This document shows, piece after piece, positions 8,937 to 18,506 of a stretch of DNA of 64,000 nucleotides. This stretch comes from an uncultured Clostridium sp. (GTDB lineage Bacteria; Bacillota; Clostridia; TANB77; CAG-508), in assembly GCA_948436975.1 (NCBI GenBank), contig CAOJJB010000006.1, positions 1 through 64,000 on the forward strand, in the 5' to 3' direction. Both the position numbers and the translations under genes were made by a program. Under the pieces are notes generated by a model that did no database searches, had not been told where the DNA came from, and was given only the letters and a program-made list of their open reading frames with translations. The first letter of the stretch is position 1; each line of letters starts with the position of its first letter.

Positions 8937-9233
8937 TTATAAGCTAATTTTTCCTTCTGATAGTATTTCTTCATTTATTCCATTTGCTCCACTAACACTA
9001 TCTGATATATATATTCCACTAAATTCTTCATAGCCTAAATATCGATTTAAGTTTCTTGCACTTATTCCTGTTGATGCTGATATTTCCATTTTTGAAACAC
9101 CGCTAACATAATTTTCTGCAAAAAATCCCTTTAATTTACTTAAATCTGCTAAATCCTTTTTTGAACATTCTTGGCATACATCTACATCTGATGCATAAAA
9201 TTTACCACAACGAGCACATCTTTTTAATTCCAT
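8937..9233 (-). CDS. Small zinc-ribbon and helix-turn-helix protein
   Basis: The product has 98 residues. Residues 6-24 hold CARCGKFY...CQEC, a four-Cys zinc ribbon, and residues 45-70 read as a helix-turn-helix (SKMEISASTGISARNLNRYL). This resembles the small flagellar-operon-like regulators of the YvyF/TIGR03826 type, but no flagellar genes are near and the resemblance is loose. It is cotranscribed with tyrS. The role is unknown; DNA binding is inferred. Confidence 0.75.
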   Translation of the reverse strand: MELKRCARCGKFYASDVDVCQECSKKDLADLSKLKGFFAENYVSGVSKMEISASTGISARNLNRYLGYEEFSGIYISDSVSGANGINEEILSEGKISL

Positions 9234-9308
9234 AAATTAGTCCTCCTAGTTTATTATTTTTTATTTGAAACATTGTATCATAAGTTTTTTTAAAAAGATA
9301 CATTTTTT

Positions 9309-10508
9309 TTAATTTTTCTCAAAATTTAAATATTTTTTTAATACAATTACCAATTTTACTATTTTTTGTATTAAATATACTATTATTGTAGAAAAAATAA
9401 AAATAGATATTACTCCAATTATTAAATAAAGTAATTCAAATTCAAATTTTTCTATTTTTTCAAATTTATATAAATCAATTTTAGCTAAAATTAAATAATG
9501 AATTAAATAAATTCCAAAAGTTTTATCACTTAACCATAAAATAACTTTATTTAATTTTTCATTTTTTAATTCAAATGAATATAAAAACATAAATAAGAAT
9601 AGTCCAGATATAATATTAAAACCAGTATATCTCCATTCCATAAAGTTTTCTCTGTCTACAATATCTATAAAATAATTTAATACCATATATTTCATTTCAA
9701 CTTTATATCTTATAAAATTAATTGCTACAAACCCAATTAAGGAAATTATACATAGTTTTCTATTATTTTTTATTTTGTCTTTATTTACAAATAGTTCATA
9801 TCCTAATAAAACATACACTATTTCATTACAAATAATATTTAATATACTAATTTCCCCAATTACAGGTAAAACTACAAATCTTTGAATATCTTTTAAAAAT
9901 ATATTTGCAATTCCAAGTCCTAACATTATTTTTCTTGCCATTTTAGCATCTTTTGTTTCTTTGCACACTAACCACAATACTGGTATCCAAATTACAATTT
10001 TTACATATGAAAAAATATACCATAAATGAGCACATGTACTATTTAAATATGTAACATCAGCTTTCAAAATAGCTTGAATAATCCCTATTATATCTATATT
10101 AAAATTTTGTATACAATACATAAAACTTTCTTTATTTACTATAAATAAATAAAAAATTTGTGTTAATACAATAAATATACATGATGGTAATAATATTTTT
10201 TTTGCTGTACTTTTTAAAATTTTACTATAATTACGCCCATTTACTAAGAAAAATCCTGTAATCATAAAAAATAATGGAACTCCATCTGTAAAAAAACTTT
10301 TTTCTAGTAACCTACTCCAATCAATTCTGTTATAACATTGATTTAAAACTTGTAGACACAAATGTGTTCCTATTACTGTTAAACAAGCTATAACTCTAAT
10401 TAAATCTATTGAAATATCTCTATTTTTTTCTTTTATAGGTATCTTATTTTCTTTTGTTTTATCTTCTATTTCTACAGTATGTATTAATTCTCTTTCTGCA
10501 ACTTTCAT
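9309..10508 (-). CDS. Membrane acyltransferase, acyltransferase-3 family
   Basis: The 399-residue protein has about ten membrane segments and the acyltransferase-3 start RDISIDLIRVIACLTVIGTH, with the conserved Asp/Arg and His of the family, then GVPLFFMITGFFL. Such proteins O-acetylate cell-surface sugars or other exported substrates. The first 30 residues are a charged cytosolic segment. It stands alone between the tyrS operon and the S66 peptidase gene. The substrate cannot be told from sequence. Confidence 0.85.
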   Translation of the reverse strand: MKVAERELIHTVEIEDKTKENKIPIKEKNRDISIDLIRVIACLTVIGTHLCLQVLNQCYNRIDWSRLLEKSFFTDGVPLFFMITGFFLVNGRNYSKILKSTAKKILLPSCIFIVLTQIFYLFIVNKESFMYCIQNFNIDIIGIIQAILKADVTYLNSTCAHLWYIFSYVKIVIWIPVLWLVCKETKDAKMARKIMLGLGIANIFLKDIQRFVVLPVIGEISILNIICNEIVYVLLGYELFVNKDKIKNNRKLCIISLIGFVAINFIRYKVEMKYMVLNYFIDIVDRENFMEWRYTGFNIISGLFLFMFLYSFELKNEKLNKVILWLSDKTFGIYLIHYLILAKIDLYKFEKIEKFEFELLYLIIGVISIFIFSTIIVYLIQKIVKLVIVLKKYLNFEKN

Positions 10509-10557
10509 AACATAAAATCCCCTTTTATATTAAATATATTTATGAATTTATTATAAT

Positions 10558-11577
10558 TTAAACTAAAAATGTTTCAATAGAACCTTTTCCTTTTGATGAG
10601 ATTATTTTTAAAACAGCTCCGTTAACTATTGCTAATTGAGGTGAAACATGACCTATATCAGCATCACAAATTATAGGAATATTTAAATCTCCAAGTACAT
10701 CTTTAACTGTTTCATTAAATGTAATATCATAATCGTTTCTAATAAATAATGGTCTTCCAAATATAATTCCATTACAATAATTAAAATATCCTAAATTTTT
10801 CATTTTCCATAAATATCTATACAAATCTGCTGTTCCCATTTCAAAACATTCTAAAAACCAAATAATTCCTTCTCTTTTATGTTTTTCTATATAATTAGTA
10901 ATATTGTCATATTTAGTTCCAAAGTAACATATTAAACTATCTAAACATCCACCTATACTTCTTCCTTGCATAGTAATTTTTTCTCCACCTACTACATTCT
11001 TCCATTCAACTTTTTCAGTTAAATTATAGGTTGCTTCTAAGTTAGTTTCATCAGAATTCCAATCTTTTTCATATAATTCAAATGATTGTTGTATTATTTG
11101 TTTTCCAGATTCTATATCTAATGCATCTGTTAAATTTCTATATAGTGGTTTCATTGCATAATCTTTTATTGTTTGACAATACATAGTTGGAATTTCTAAT
11201 ATTACATTAAACAAAAAATTTAAACCTGTATTATCAGAATATCCTTGAATCCACTTTGGTTTTAAACTTTTAATTTTTTCAAAATCTAGATATTCTAATA
11301 TTTCACATAAGTAATCTCCACCAGTTGCAAAAACTATCAATTTTACATCATCATTTTCTAAAAGTTCCATAAATTCTTCTGCTCTTATTTTGGCTGATGC
11401 ACTTCTACCTTTTTTGCTCTTTCTAACAGAAGCTGTTTCAATTACATTATATCCCATTGTTTCTAATTGTTTAATTGCTAGTTCTAATTTTTTTATTTTA
11501 TATGGTTTTGTTATTCCATCTGATGGAGCACATATTCCTATTGTATCTCCTATGTTCAAATTTTCTGGGTATTTCAT
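10558..11577 (-). CDS. S66-family serine peptidase (LD-carboxypeptidase / MccF-like)
   Basis: The 339-residue protein begins with the S66 pattern LNIGDTIGICAPSDG and has the nucleophile elbow GYSDNT (Ser about 114). The catalytic Glu is expected in WFLECFEMGTADLYRYL and the catalytic His in DADIGHVSPQ. S66 enzymes either trim muropeptide LD-bonds in cell-wall recycling or inactivate microcin-C-like peptides (MccF). The insertion pattern and length lean towards the MccF-like side, with low certainty. It ends before a separate acyltransferase gene. Confidence 0.88.
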   Translation of the reverse strand: MKYPENLNIGDTIGICAPSDGITKPYKIKKLELAIKQLETMGYNVIETASVRKSKKGRSASAKIRAEEFMELLENDDVKLIVFATGGDYLCEILEYLDFEKIKSLKPKWIQGYSDNTGLNFLFNVILEIPTMYCQTIKDYAMKPLYRNLTDALDIESGKQIIQQSFELYEKDWNSDETNLEATYNLTEKVEWKNVVGGEKITMQGRSIGGCLDSLICYFGTKYDNITNYIEKHKREGIIWFLECFEMGTADLYRYLWKMKNLGYFNYCNGIIFGRPLFIRNDYDITFNETVKDVLGDLNIPIICDADIGHVSPQLAIVNGAVLKIISSKGKGSIETFLV

Positions 11578-11670
11578 TAGTCATTTCCTTCCACATTTTT
11601 ATTTACAATATAATTTATAATATTTTATCATATATGTTTTATATATGCTAGTTTTTTTAGCTATAATATA

Positions 11671-11732
11671 AAATTGAAAAAAGCTGATAATTAAATTTTA
11701 ATTACAATTCAATTATCAGCTTTTTTCAATTT
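11671..11732. terminator. Bidirectional terminator hairpin downstream of truB
   Basis: A perfect 22-bp inverted repeat, AAATTGAAAAAAGCTGATAATT and its complement, has an 18-base spacer. The stem ends in an A/T run on each side, so it can terminate in either direction. It closes the truB transcription unit. Confidence 0.85.
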
Positions 11733-11794
11733 TATTAGCTACCTATAATTCCAATTTCTAAATTTTATGAAAGAAATTGAAATTTCAATTCTCT

Positions 11795-12658
11795 TTATAT
11801 AATTACATCTCTTTTTAACAAATTTTCTTTTATAATTCCTGTACCTAAATAATTATTTTTATTATCATAAATATTATATAATCCATCTTTACAATCAAAT
11901 GTTAACATAACTCCATTTAAAAATAATTCTTTTTTTCTTTCATTTAATATAATTTTTGGTAAACTCGAAAAAATATCTTCCATTTTTATTAAATGATTAT
12001 CTAAATTTTCTTTTATTTTCTCCAATTCTTCAAAAGTAATTGCTTCTTCAATTTTAAATTTGTCTACTTCAATTCTTGTTAACTCACTCATATATCCAAC
12101 TGTTTCAAGTTTTTCAGAAATATTTTCACATAATACTCTAATATATGTCCCTTTTGAACAAGATACTTGAAATTCTATCTCACAATTTCCTTTATTTATA
12201 TTTAATAATTTAATATTATAAATTTCTATTTCTCTTGGAGGTACTTTTACTTCTTTTCCCTCTCTTGCATATTCATAAAGCTTTTTTCCACTAATTTTTA
12301 TTGCAGAATACATTGGTGGAACTTGCTCTTGTTTTCCTAAAAATTCTTTTAGAACTTTTTTTATATTTTCTTCATCTAATTTTTTTACTTCTGCTTTTTT
12401 TATTGTTACTCCTTCTATATCTCCTGTATCTTTCTTTTCTCCTAGTTTAATTTTCGCAATATATGTTTTGTCATGCTCTATTAAATATTTTGAAAGTTTA
12501 GTATAATTCCCAATTAATATAGGTAATACCCCTGTTGCCATTGGGTCTAAAGTTCCTGTATGTCCTGCTTTTTTTATATTTAATATTTTTTTTGTTTTTG
12601 ATACCACATCTTGTGATGTAAATCCTTTTGGTTTATTTATTATTAAAATTCCTTGCAT
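11795..12658 (-). CDS. truB: tRNA pseudouridine(55) synthase
   Basis: The 287-residue enzyme forms pseudouridine 55 in the T-loop of tRNAs. The N-terminus GILIINKPKGFTSQDVV and the catalytic motif GHTGTLDPMATGVLP (Asp about 38) are diagnostic, followed by YIAKIKLGEKKDTGD and a short C-terminal PUA-like region. Length is normal. It stands apart from the usual rbfA/ribF cluster and follows the rlmH gene. Confidence 0.96.
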   Translation of the reverse strand: MQGILIINKPKGFTSQDVVSKTKKILNIKKAGHTGTLDPMATGVLPILIGNYTKLSKYLIEHDKTYIAKIKLGEKKDTGDIEGVTIKKAEVKKLDEENIKKVLKEFLGKQEQVPPMYSAIKISGKKLYEYAREGKEVKVPPREIEIYNIKLLNINKGNCEIEFQVSCSKGTYIRVLCENISEKLETVGYMSELTRIEVDKFKIEEAITFEELEKIKENLDNHLIKMEDIFSSLPKIILNERKKELFLNGVMLTFDCKDGLYNIYDNKNNYLGTGIIKENLLKRDVII

Positions 12659-12681
12659 AATTTCCTTCTTTATATTTTAAA

Positions 12682-12705
12682 ATGTAGATGCAAAAGCACC
12701 TACAT
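12682..12705 (-). terminator. Hairpin after rlmH, possible terminator
   Basis: ATGTAGGTGC and GCATCTACAT pair (one G-T type pair) around a TTTT loop on the minus strand, followed by TTTTAAAATAT. The U-tract is short, so termination may be partial and truB may be read from upstream. Confidence 0.5.
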
Positions 12706-12737
12706 CTTATATTTTATTATCTTCTTCTATGTTATTT

Positions 12738-13220
12738 TTACCAGTGATATGTTTCATTATTTGATATTTTAAAAGATCTAAATAATTGTTCTAGTAGAAA
12801 CACTCTTATTAATTGATGTGGAAATGTCATTTTTGAAAAACATATTAATTCATTTGAAACATTTAATACATTTTCATATATTCCTAATGTTCCACCTATT
12901 ATAAAGTTTATATTGCTAAAACCACTTGTTTTAATATTTTCTATTTTCTCTGAAAATTCCTCAGATTTATATTGCTTTCCTTTAAGATCTAATGCTATTG
13001 TATATGAATCCTTTTTTATATTAGATATAATTTTATTACCTTCTTTTTGTTTTATTTCATCCATAAGTTTATCATTTATTTTATTAGGTAACTTTTCATC
13101 TGATATTTCAATTATATTTAAATTACAATATTTTGATAGCCTTTTTGAATATTCAAAAATTGCTTCTTTTAAATATTTTTCTTTTAACTTTCCAACACAA
13201 ATAATATTTATACTAACCAT
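12738..13220 (-). CDS. rlmH: 23S rRNA pseudouridine(1915) N3-methyltransferase RlmH
   Basis: The SPOUT methyltransferase modifies pseudouridine 1915 in helix 69 of 23S rRNA. I start it at the ATG at 13220 (MVSINIICVGKLKEKYLKEA), giving about 160 residues, the standard length; an upstream in-frame ATG would add nine residues overlapping the preceding gene. Family motifs NFIIGGTLG and SKMTFPHQLIRVFLLEQLFR, with a C-terminal NETYHW, are present. It follows the small prepilin-like gene closely and may share its transcript. Confidence 0.95.
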   Translation of the reverse strand: MVSINIICVGKLKEKYLKEAIFEYSKRLSKYCNLNIIEISDEKLPNKINDKLMDEIKQKEGNKIISNIKKDSYTIALDLKGKQYKSEEFSEKIENIKTSGFSNINFIIGGTLGIYENVLNVSNELICFSKMTFPHQLIRVFLLEQLFRSFKISNNETYHW

Positions 13221-13236
13221 ATTTATTCTTTCTTTA

Positions 13237-13521
13237 CTATTGTGCAATATTTTCTATAATTGTATTATTTACCAAATTTTCTTGTATTCCTGTTGTATTT
13301 CCTTCTACTGTTGTATTTTCTCCCATTGTATTTCCAGCATTTAATTCTTCTACTGTATTTTCGCCACCAAAAACTCTTTCATCTGTTAATACTGGATCTT
13401 TCGGATATGTTTCATCATTTTCATTTGATAACATAAGTGTTACTGATACAGCAGCTAATACTATTAACACTATTACTGATAATATTAAAGCAATTAAAGT
13501 TATTCCTTTTTCATTTCTCAT
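13237..13521 (-). CDS. Small prepilin-like protein
   Basis: The 94-residue protein starts MRNEKGITLIALILSVIVLI, a type IV prepilin-type leader: short charged leader, Gly, then a hydrophobic helix. Cleavage would be expected after Gly6. Residue +5 of the mature form is Ala instead of the usual Glu, a common feature of Clostridial prepilin-like proteins. The rest is a short, Asn/Thr/Glu-rich tail with no fold I recognise. No pilus assembly genes are visible here. A GGAGG site precedes the ATG. Confidence 0.75.
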   Translation of the reverse strand: MRNEKGITLIALILSVIVLIVLAAVSVTLMLSNENDETYPKDPVLTDERVFGGENTVEELNAGNTMGENTTVEGNTTGIQENLVNNTIIENIAQ

Positions 13522-13674
13522 TTTATAAAATCCTCCTAGTTTATTGTTTTATTTATTATAATTATTTTACACAAAAACTTATATTAATTCAAGTTTTTTT
13601 ATAATATCTTTAATTTTTTCATCTTTTATGATATATAATAATATAAATATTACGTATTGGAGGTACCTTATCTT

Positions 13675-15042
13675 ATGTTTGATAAATTAATTGAAAATGA
13701 AAGTAATAACATTATAAATACACTTTCTGAACTAATAAAAATTCCAAGTATTTCAATGGAAACCAATAATCCTAATGCACCTTTTGGAGAAAATTGTTCA
13801 AAAGCATTAGAATATATGCTTAATCTTGGAAAATCTTTAGGATTTAAAATAAAAAATATAGATAATTATTGTGGCTATATTGAATTTGGAGAAGGTGAAG
13901 ATTTAGTAGGAATTATTGGTCATCTTGATGTAGTTCCTGCTCTTGAAGAGGATGGCTGGAGCTCTTCACCTTTTTGTCCAATAATTAGAGATGGAAAATT
14001 ATTTGGTAGAGGTTCTATTGATGATAAGGGACCTGTTATAGCTAGTTTATATGCTATGAAAATTATAAAAGATTCTGTATCAGTTTCTAAAAGAGTAAGA
14101 TTAATATTAGGTTTAAATGAAGAAAAAAATTGGAAATGTATAAATTACTATAAAAAAGTAGAAGAAATTCCTTCTATTGGTTTTAGCCCTGATGCTAACT
14201 TTCCTGCTATATATGCTGAAAAAGGTATTATGTCTATCGAACTTATAAATAATTTAGAAATTAAAAATTATGAAATATTAGATATTAACTGTAATAATAA
14301 TGCTATAAATGTTGTACCAAAGTATTGTTCAATTACATTAAAAAGCAATTCTTCTAACAATTTTTCTGTACAAGAAACTTCAAATATAAAAATTACAAAA
14401 ATAGATTCTTTTACAATAAAAATTGAAAGTTTTGGAATAGCATCTCATGCTGCTCATCCTGAATTAGGTCAAAATGCTATAAAAACTTTAATAGAATTTC
14501 TAATAAATAATTTTGAATTTTCTTCTAATTATTTAAGAGAATTATATAATATTGGTTTATTTGATACCGAAAGTCCTCGTTTTTTATCTGATAATAAAAT
14601 ACAAGATGAATCTGGTATACTTACTTCTAATGTTGCTATATTAGAATATAAAAATAATAAATTAATTATTAAAATAAATTTAAGAGTTCCTGTAAACACA
14701 AACTTAGATGATTTAAAAACACAATATGATTTATTAAAAAATAAATTTGAAACCTTAGAAGTAAATAAAATATCTTCTCAAGCACCATTATATATTGAAA
14801 AAGATAGCTACTTAGTGAAAACTCTAGTTGATATTTTTAATAAAAAAACTAACTCAAATGAAAAACCAATCGCAATTGGTGGTGGTACTTATGCTAGAGC
14901 TTTTAAAAACTGTATTTCTTATGGTGCTACTATGCCTGGTGATTTAGATATGTGTCATCAAGTTGATGAGTTTATTGAAATAGATAAATTAATCTTATCT
15001 AGTAAAATATATGCAGAAGCAATTTATAAGCTTGCTAAATAG
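13675..15042 (+). CDS. pepV: M20-family dipeptidase, PepV/Sapep-like
   Basis: The 455-residue enzyme is a metal-dependent peptidase. Metal ligands can be assigned from IGHLDVVP (His), GRGSIDDKGP (Asp), LGLNEEKNW (Glu-Glu), FSPDANFP (Asp) and a late His in PGDLDMCHQ. This fits the PepV dipeptidase/Sapep group. A TTG 18 bases upstream is in frame, but it overlaps the GGAGG ribosome binding site, so the ATG at 13675 is preferred. It is the only complete normal gene on the plus strand in the first 41 kb. It converges with xerD through a shared terminator. Confidence 0.92.
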   Translation: MFDKLIENESNNIINTLSELIKIPSISMETNNPNAPFGENCSKALEYMLNLGKSLGFKIKNIDNYCGYIEFGEGEDLVGIIGHLDVVPALEEDGWSSSPFCPIIRDGKLFGRGSIDDKGPVIASLYAMKIIKDSVSVSKRVRLILGLNEEKNWKCINYYKKVEEIPSIGFSPDANFPAIYAEKGIMSIELINNLEIKNYEILDINCNNNAINVVPKYCSITLKSNSSNNFSVQETSNIKITKIDSFTIKIESFGIASHAAHPELGQNAIKTLIEFLINNFEFSSNYLRELYNIGLFDTESPRFLSDNKIQDESGILTSNVAILEYKNNKLIIKINLRVPVNTNLDDLKTQYDLLKNKFETLEVNKISSQAPLYIEKDSYLVKTLVDIFNKKTNSNEKPIAIGGGTYARAFKNCISYGATMPGDLDMCHQVDEFIEIDKLILSSKIYAEAIYKLAK

Positions 15043-15069
15043 TTGATATTCAAAATTTAATTTAATAAA

Positions 15070-15107
15070 AATAAACTGCCAAACCTACTTTGACAGTTTA
15101 TTTTTTA
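15070..15107. terminator. Bidirectional terminator between pepV and xerD
   Basis: AATAAACTGCCAAA pairs with TTTGACAGTTTATT (one mismatch) around CCTAC, followed by TTTTT on the plus strand and by TTTTATT on the minus strand. It sits between two convergent genes. Confidence 0.85.
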
Positions 15108-15124
15108 TTTATAAATTTGTTATT

Positions 15125-16006
15125 TTAAGCTCTTGGATGTGCTTTTGCATATATATCTTTTAAATTTTCATTTTGGAATTGCATATATACTTGTGTTGAT
15201 GATATATCTGAATGTCCAAGCATTGTTTGAATTGCTTTTAAGTCCGCTCCATTTTGTAAAAGATGTGTTGCAAAAGAATGTCTTAATACATGTGGTGTTA
15301 TTTCTTTTGATATATGAGCTTGCTCTTTATAAAATTTTACAATTTTCCAAAATCCTTGTCTTGTTAATCTTTTTCCATTTATATTAACAAATAGCGCTGT
15401 TATGTTTTCATCTTTTATTAAGATTGGTCTAGCTTTTTCTATGTAATCTTTTAGTGCCTTTAAAGATATTGTTCCCAAAGGTATGTTTCTTTTTTTATTT
15501 CCTGAATTACAAGATACATAGCTTTGTTCTAAATTTACATCTCCTATATTTAATGATATTATTTCAGTAACTCTCATTCCAGTAGCATATGCAAATTCAA
15601 GCATTGCTTTATCTCTGATTCCTTTTAAATCAATATTTTTTGGTTGTTCTAATAATAATTCAACTTCTTTTGATGTTAAAATATTTGGTACTTTCTTTTC
15701 TACTTTTGGTGATTGTACTCCAATTGTTGGATCTCTTTTTATTTTTTTTGTTCTTAATAAAAATTGATAAAAAGCTCTTATTGTAGCTAAATTTCTAGAA
15801 ATAGTTGATGTTTTTTTGTTCATTGTTTTTAAATATTCAAAATATTTATCTATATCTTCATTATTTAATTTTAAATAATTTAAACCGTTTTTATCTATGT
15901 ATTCTTGATATTGTGTAATATCTCTTTTGTAAGATTGTAACGTATTTGATGATAATTTTTTGTCATTTTCAAGAAATCCTAAAAAAAGTTTAATTTGTTT
16001 TTCCAT
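15125..16006 (-). CDS. xerD: Tyrosine recombinase XerD
   Basis: The 293-residue site-specific recombinase has an N-terminal SAM-like core-binding domain (residues 1-90) and a catalytic domain with GMRVTEI (Arg), HVLRHSFATHLLQ (His-x-x-Arg), GHSDISSTQ (His) and the nucleophile in QVYMQF. XerCD resolves chromosome dimers at dif. An upstream TTG start would lie on the GGAGAG ribosome binding site, so I use the ATG at 16006. Adjacency to spoIIM matches the Bacillus ripX neighbourhood, which supports XerD over XerC. Confidence 0.92.
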   Translation of the reverse strand: MEKQIKLFLGFLENDKKLSSNTLQSYKRDITQYQEYIDKNGLNYLKLNNEDIDKYFEYLKTMNKKTSTISRNLATIRAFYQFLLRTKKIKRDPTIGVQSPKVEKKVPNILTSKEVELLLEQPKNIDLKGIRDKAMLEFAYATGMRVTEIISLNIGDVNLEQSYVSCNSGNKKRNIPLGTISLKALKDYIEKARPILIKDENITALFVNINGKRLTRQGFWKIVKFYKEQAHISKEITPHVLRHSFATHLLQNGADLKAIQTMLGHSDISSTQVYMQFQNENLKDIYAKAHPRA

Positions 16007-16109
16007 TACATAACTCTCCAATCTTTTTTTTGTATTTTATATATAAATAATTGCAATTTACATAAGACATATATGTTATATCAAATTTTTAACCAAAAGT
16101 AAATAGTTT

Positions 16110-16718
16110 TTATATAATTTCTTTTAAAAATATTAATAAATTAGTAGAAAAATAGATTTCTATTAAACTAGCTATTATAGATAACATAATTGAAATCAAC
16201 ATAATAACAAAGTGTCTTACAACTTCTTCTTTTAAATTAATACGTTTTTTATAAATTCCACTACATAATTTTATGCCATTTTCTGCTATTAGAAAAAAAG
16301 CTAATAAAAATACTATATTTTGAAAGGCTAAAGATAAAATAGCAATTAAAGATCCTTGTTTAATTCCTAAAACATATATTAAAGCTGATATTGTATATCC
16401 AATTGTAAAACCTTTATATATTATTGCAAGATATATAAATATTCCTCCAATTATAGTACATCCTAAAAACCATACTATTACTATAAAAAATATATTTTGT
16501 TTAATACTTAAAATTAATAACTCTACTCTATTTACTTCTTCTGAATCTTTTATATTTTTTACTAGTTCTTGTATATAATTATTTATTTCTGTTTGTTGAC
16601 TTTCATTTGAATTATTTATAAAAAATATTCCTGCAACTATCCCTATGCAAAATATAGTAATAATTATTATGAAATTTTTTTTGTTTCTAATAATATAATC
16701 TAATAAAACTTTCTTCAT
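16110..16718 (-). CDS. spoIIM: Stage II sporulation protein M
   Basis: The 202-residue membrane protein has about five predicted membrane segments and the SpoIIM/DUF95 pattern FLGCTIIGGIFIYLAIIYKGFTIGYTIS. In sporulating Firmicutes SpoIIM works with SpoIID and SpoIIP in engulfment peptidoglycan remodelling. Its position between endoQ and xerD matches the Bacillus order. It suggests that the organism's lineage sporulates, although this one gene does not prove it. Confidence 0.9.
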   Translation of the reverse strand: MKKVLLDYIIRNKKNFIIIITIFCIGIVAGIFFINNSNESQQTEINNYIQELVKNIKDSEEVNRVELLILSIKQNIFFIVIVWFLGCTIIGGIFIYLAIIYKGFTIGYTISALIYVLGIKQGSLIAILSLAFQNIVFLLAFFLIAENGIKLCSGIYKKRINLKEEVVRHFVIMLISIMLSIIASLIEIYFSTNLLIFLKEII

Positions 16719-16773
16719 CTTATACCCTTTATTTTAAAATTTTATTAATAAAGTGTATTCGATATTTTTTTAT

Positions 16774-17961
16774 TTATTCTACTTTTCCGTAAACTCCTCC
16801 TCCTCCTTCTACAATATGCATTTTTCCATCTCTTGCTGATATTATATTATTTGATATTTTTTCACCAACTACTGCTTCTATATCATCATTTGATAATTTA
16901 TGTAATATTGTCATTTCTGTTCCAAAATGATCTAATAATTTGGATATTGTTTTTCCTCCAACACCTGGTATAAATGTAAGTGGTATCTGATATATATATT
17001 TTGGCCTAAATTTTGGACTTTTTGTATCTTTTTTATCTTTTATTATTTCAATTCTATCATAAACTCCCATTGTTATATTTTTGCTATCACATGAATCACA
17101 TTTTGTAATAGGTGCATCTCCTGGTATCCTTTTATCACATACTTCACAATATGTTCTGTGATATTTTCCAAGTTTAGGATCTAATCCATAATTTGATACA
17201 ATTTTTCTACCTTTTTCGTTTTTTAGTGCCATTACAAATTCTTTAAAGCTTATGCCTTCTAACTGCATTTTATTATATTCTCTAGCTATCTTTGGAAGTG
17301 AATGTGCATCTGAATTAGTTAAGAAAGTTTTAGTTTCTAATTCACTAATTTGATCAGCTAAAAACGTGTCTGAACTTAATCCTAATTCTATTGCTGGAAT
17401 TCTATCATACTTTTCTTTAAAAATCTTTCTAAGTGAGTCAGTACAATTCCCATAAAAGCTTTTGTGAGGTGTAAAGCAATGTGCTGGTACTAAAATACCA
17501 TTATATTTTTCTACAATATCTATTAACTCATATGCTGATATATTCGCTCTTTGCGAACTTAATGTAATATTTTTTATATGATTACTCATTTCTTTTGAAA
17601 ATTCTTTTATATCAGATAATTTAGGAAAATAACATAAATTATGTGCACTACCTGTTTTTCCTTCATCATTTACTTCTGATGTTTCTATTTCACTTCCTAA
17701 TATTATACATACTTTATCTTTATATACTATTCCACCATCTGAAATTTCATATGCTTCACCTGTACTTAAAAAGTTCTCTATATCTTCTATTACATAAGGT
17801 GATGCACAGTCTATAATACCTACTAAGTTTATTCCTTTTCGTTCTACACATTCTTTTGCTATATTGGCAAAATTCAAACTCCTTGCTGCTGTTATTTTTA
17901 TTGGTTTATTATTCTCACTTCTTCCTATGTGAACATGTAAATCTGCATATATTTCGTACAT
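16774..17961 (-). CDS. Endonuclease Q family protein (YqxK-like, PHP domain)
   Basis: The 395-residue protein has an N-terminal PHP metallohydrolase domain, with ligands in YADLHVHIGRS, GSEIETSE, PAHCFTPH and LTNSDAHS. A zinc ribbon follows (CEVCDKRIPGD...CDSCDS, about residues 272-294), then a helix-hairpin-helix region (IPGVGGKTISKLLDHFG). This is the layout of EndoQ/TIGR00375 proteins, which nick DNA 5' to deaminated or abasic residues. Bacillus YqxK sits next to NudF and SpoIIM, as here. It has its own strong promoter immediately upstream. Confidence 0.9.
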   Translation of the reverse strand: MYEIYADLHVHIGRSENNKPIKITAARSLNFANIAKECVERKGINLVGIIDCASPYVIEDIENFLSTGEAYEISDGGIVYKDKVCIILGSEIETSEVNDEGKTGSAHNLCYFPKLSDIKEFSKEMSNHIKNITLSSQRANISAYELIDIVEKYNGILVPAHCFTPHKSFYGNCTDSLRKIFKEKYDRIPAIELGLSSDTFLADQISELETKTFLTNSDAHSLPKIAREYNKMQLEGISFKEFVMALKNEKGRKIVSNYGLDPKLGKYHRTYCEVCDKRIPGDAPITKCDSCDSKNITMGVYDRIEIIKDKKDTKSPKFRPKYIYQIPLTFIPGVGGKTISKLLDHFGTEMTILHKLSNDDIEAVVGEKISNNIISARDGKMHIVEGGGGVYGKVE

Positions 17962-17994
17962 CTCTTTCTCCTATTTATTTGATTTTATTATTGT

Positions 17995-18023
17995 ATTATA
18001 TTCTAAAAATTCTTTTTTTTCAA
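17995..18023 (-). promoter_or_regulatory. Sigma-A-type promoter for endoQ
   Basis: On the minus strand TTGAAA (18023-18018) and TATAAT (18000-17995) are separated by 17 bases, about 34 bases before the endoQ ATG. Confidence 0.8.
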
Positions 18024-18101
18024 TTATAAAATTCTTTTCAGCTTATTTATTATAATTTTTGAAAAAACTTAAAAATAATAGAAAAAATTATTATATTATA
18101 A

Positions 18102-18128
18102 AAGAGTGCTTTCGCACTCTTCTTTTTT
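18102..18128 (-). terminator. Terminator of rnpB
   Basis: AAGAGTGC and GCACTCTT form an 8-bp stem on a GAAA tetraloop (minus strand), followed by a T/A-rich tract. It begins right after the 3' end of the RNase P RNA. Confidence 0.8.
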
Positions 18129-18473
18129 GAGTAAATCTATAAGCCGGGTTCTGTCGTGAATAGTCATTTATCTAGAATATATATTGCTACATATTTCAAG
18201 CCACTCAAAGAATTATAGAAACATAGTGAGCAACTATTTTGTTTCTCATCTAAGGTGTTGCTCCAGATAGGGTTTACACAGCCGATACATCACTGTACCG
18301 CTGGTGAGCTTTTACCTCGCCTTTTCACCTGAGCCTAAATAGGCTGTTATTTTCTGTTGCACTTTCCCTAAGGTTACCCTCGCTTGACGTTATCAAGTAT
18401 CCTTGCTCTATGGAGCCCGGACTTTCCTCTCGCAAATCCTTTCGGATTTTGCCAGCGACTATCCAATTTACTC
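18129..18473 (-). ncRNA. rnpB: RNase P RNA, bacterial type A
   Basis: This is the catalytic RNA of RNase P, which matures the 5' ends of tRNAs. On the minus strand the conserved 5' core GAGGAAAGTCCGGGCTCC and the 3' core ACAGAACCCGGCTTATAG are both present, as are GGGTAACC, GAAAGTGCAACAGAAA and AAGCTCACCAGCGGTA. P1 is formed by AGTAAATT at 18472-18465 and its partner near 18129-18137. The overall plan is type A, which points to Clostridia and not Bacilli. It lies about 33 bases after a NUDIX gene and is followed by a hairpin terminator. Confidence 0.96.
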
Positions 18474-18506
18474 TATTTTTAATTTTACTCTGTTTAAACA
18501 TCTTCG

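Noticed and set aside
13657-13674. TTG start for the PepV-like gene, six codons upstream of the ATG
   Set aside because: The TTG overlaps the GGAGG ribosome binding site; the ATG at 13675 is correctly spaced. The same reasoning shifted the starts of xerD, the FAD protein and the ABC-2 permease.
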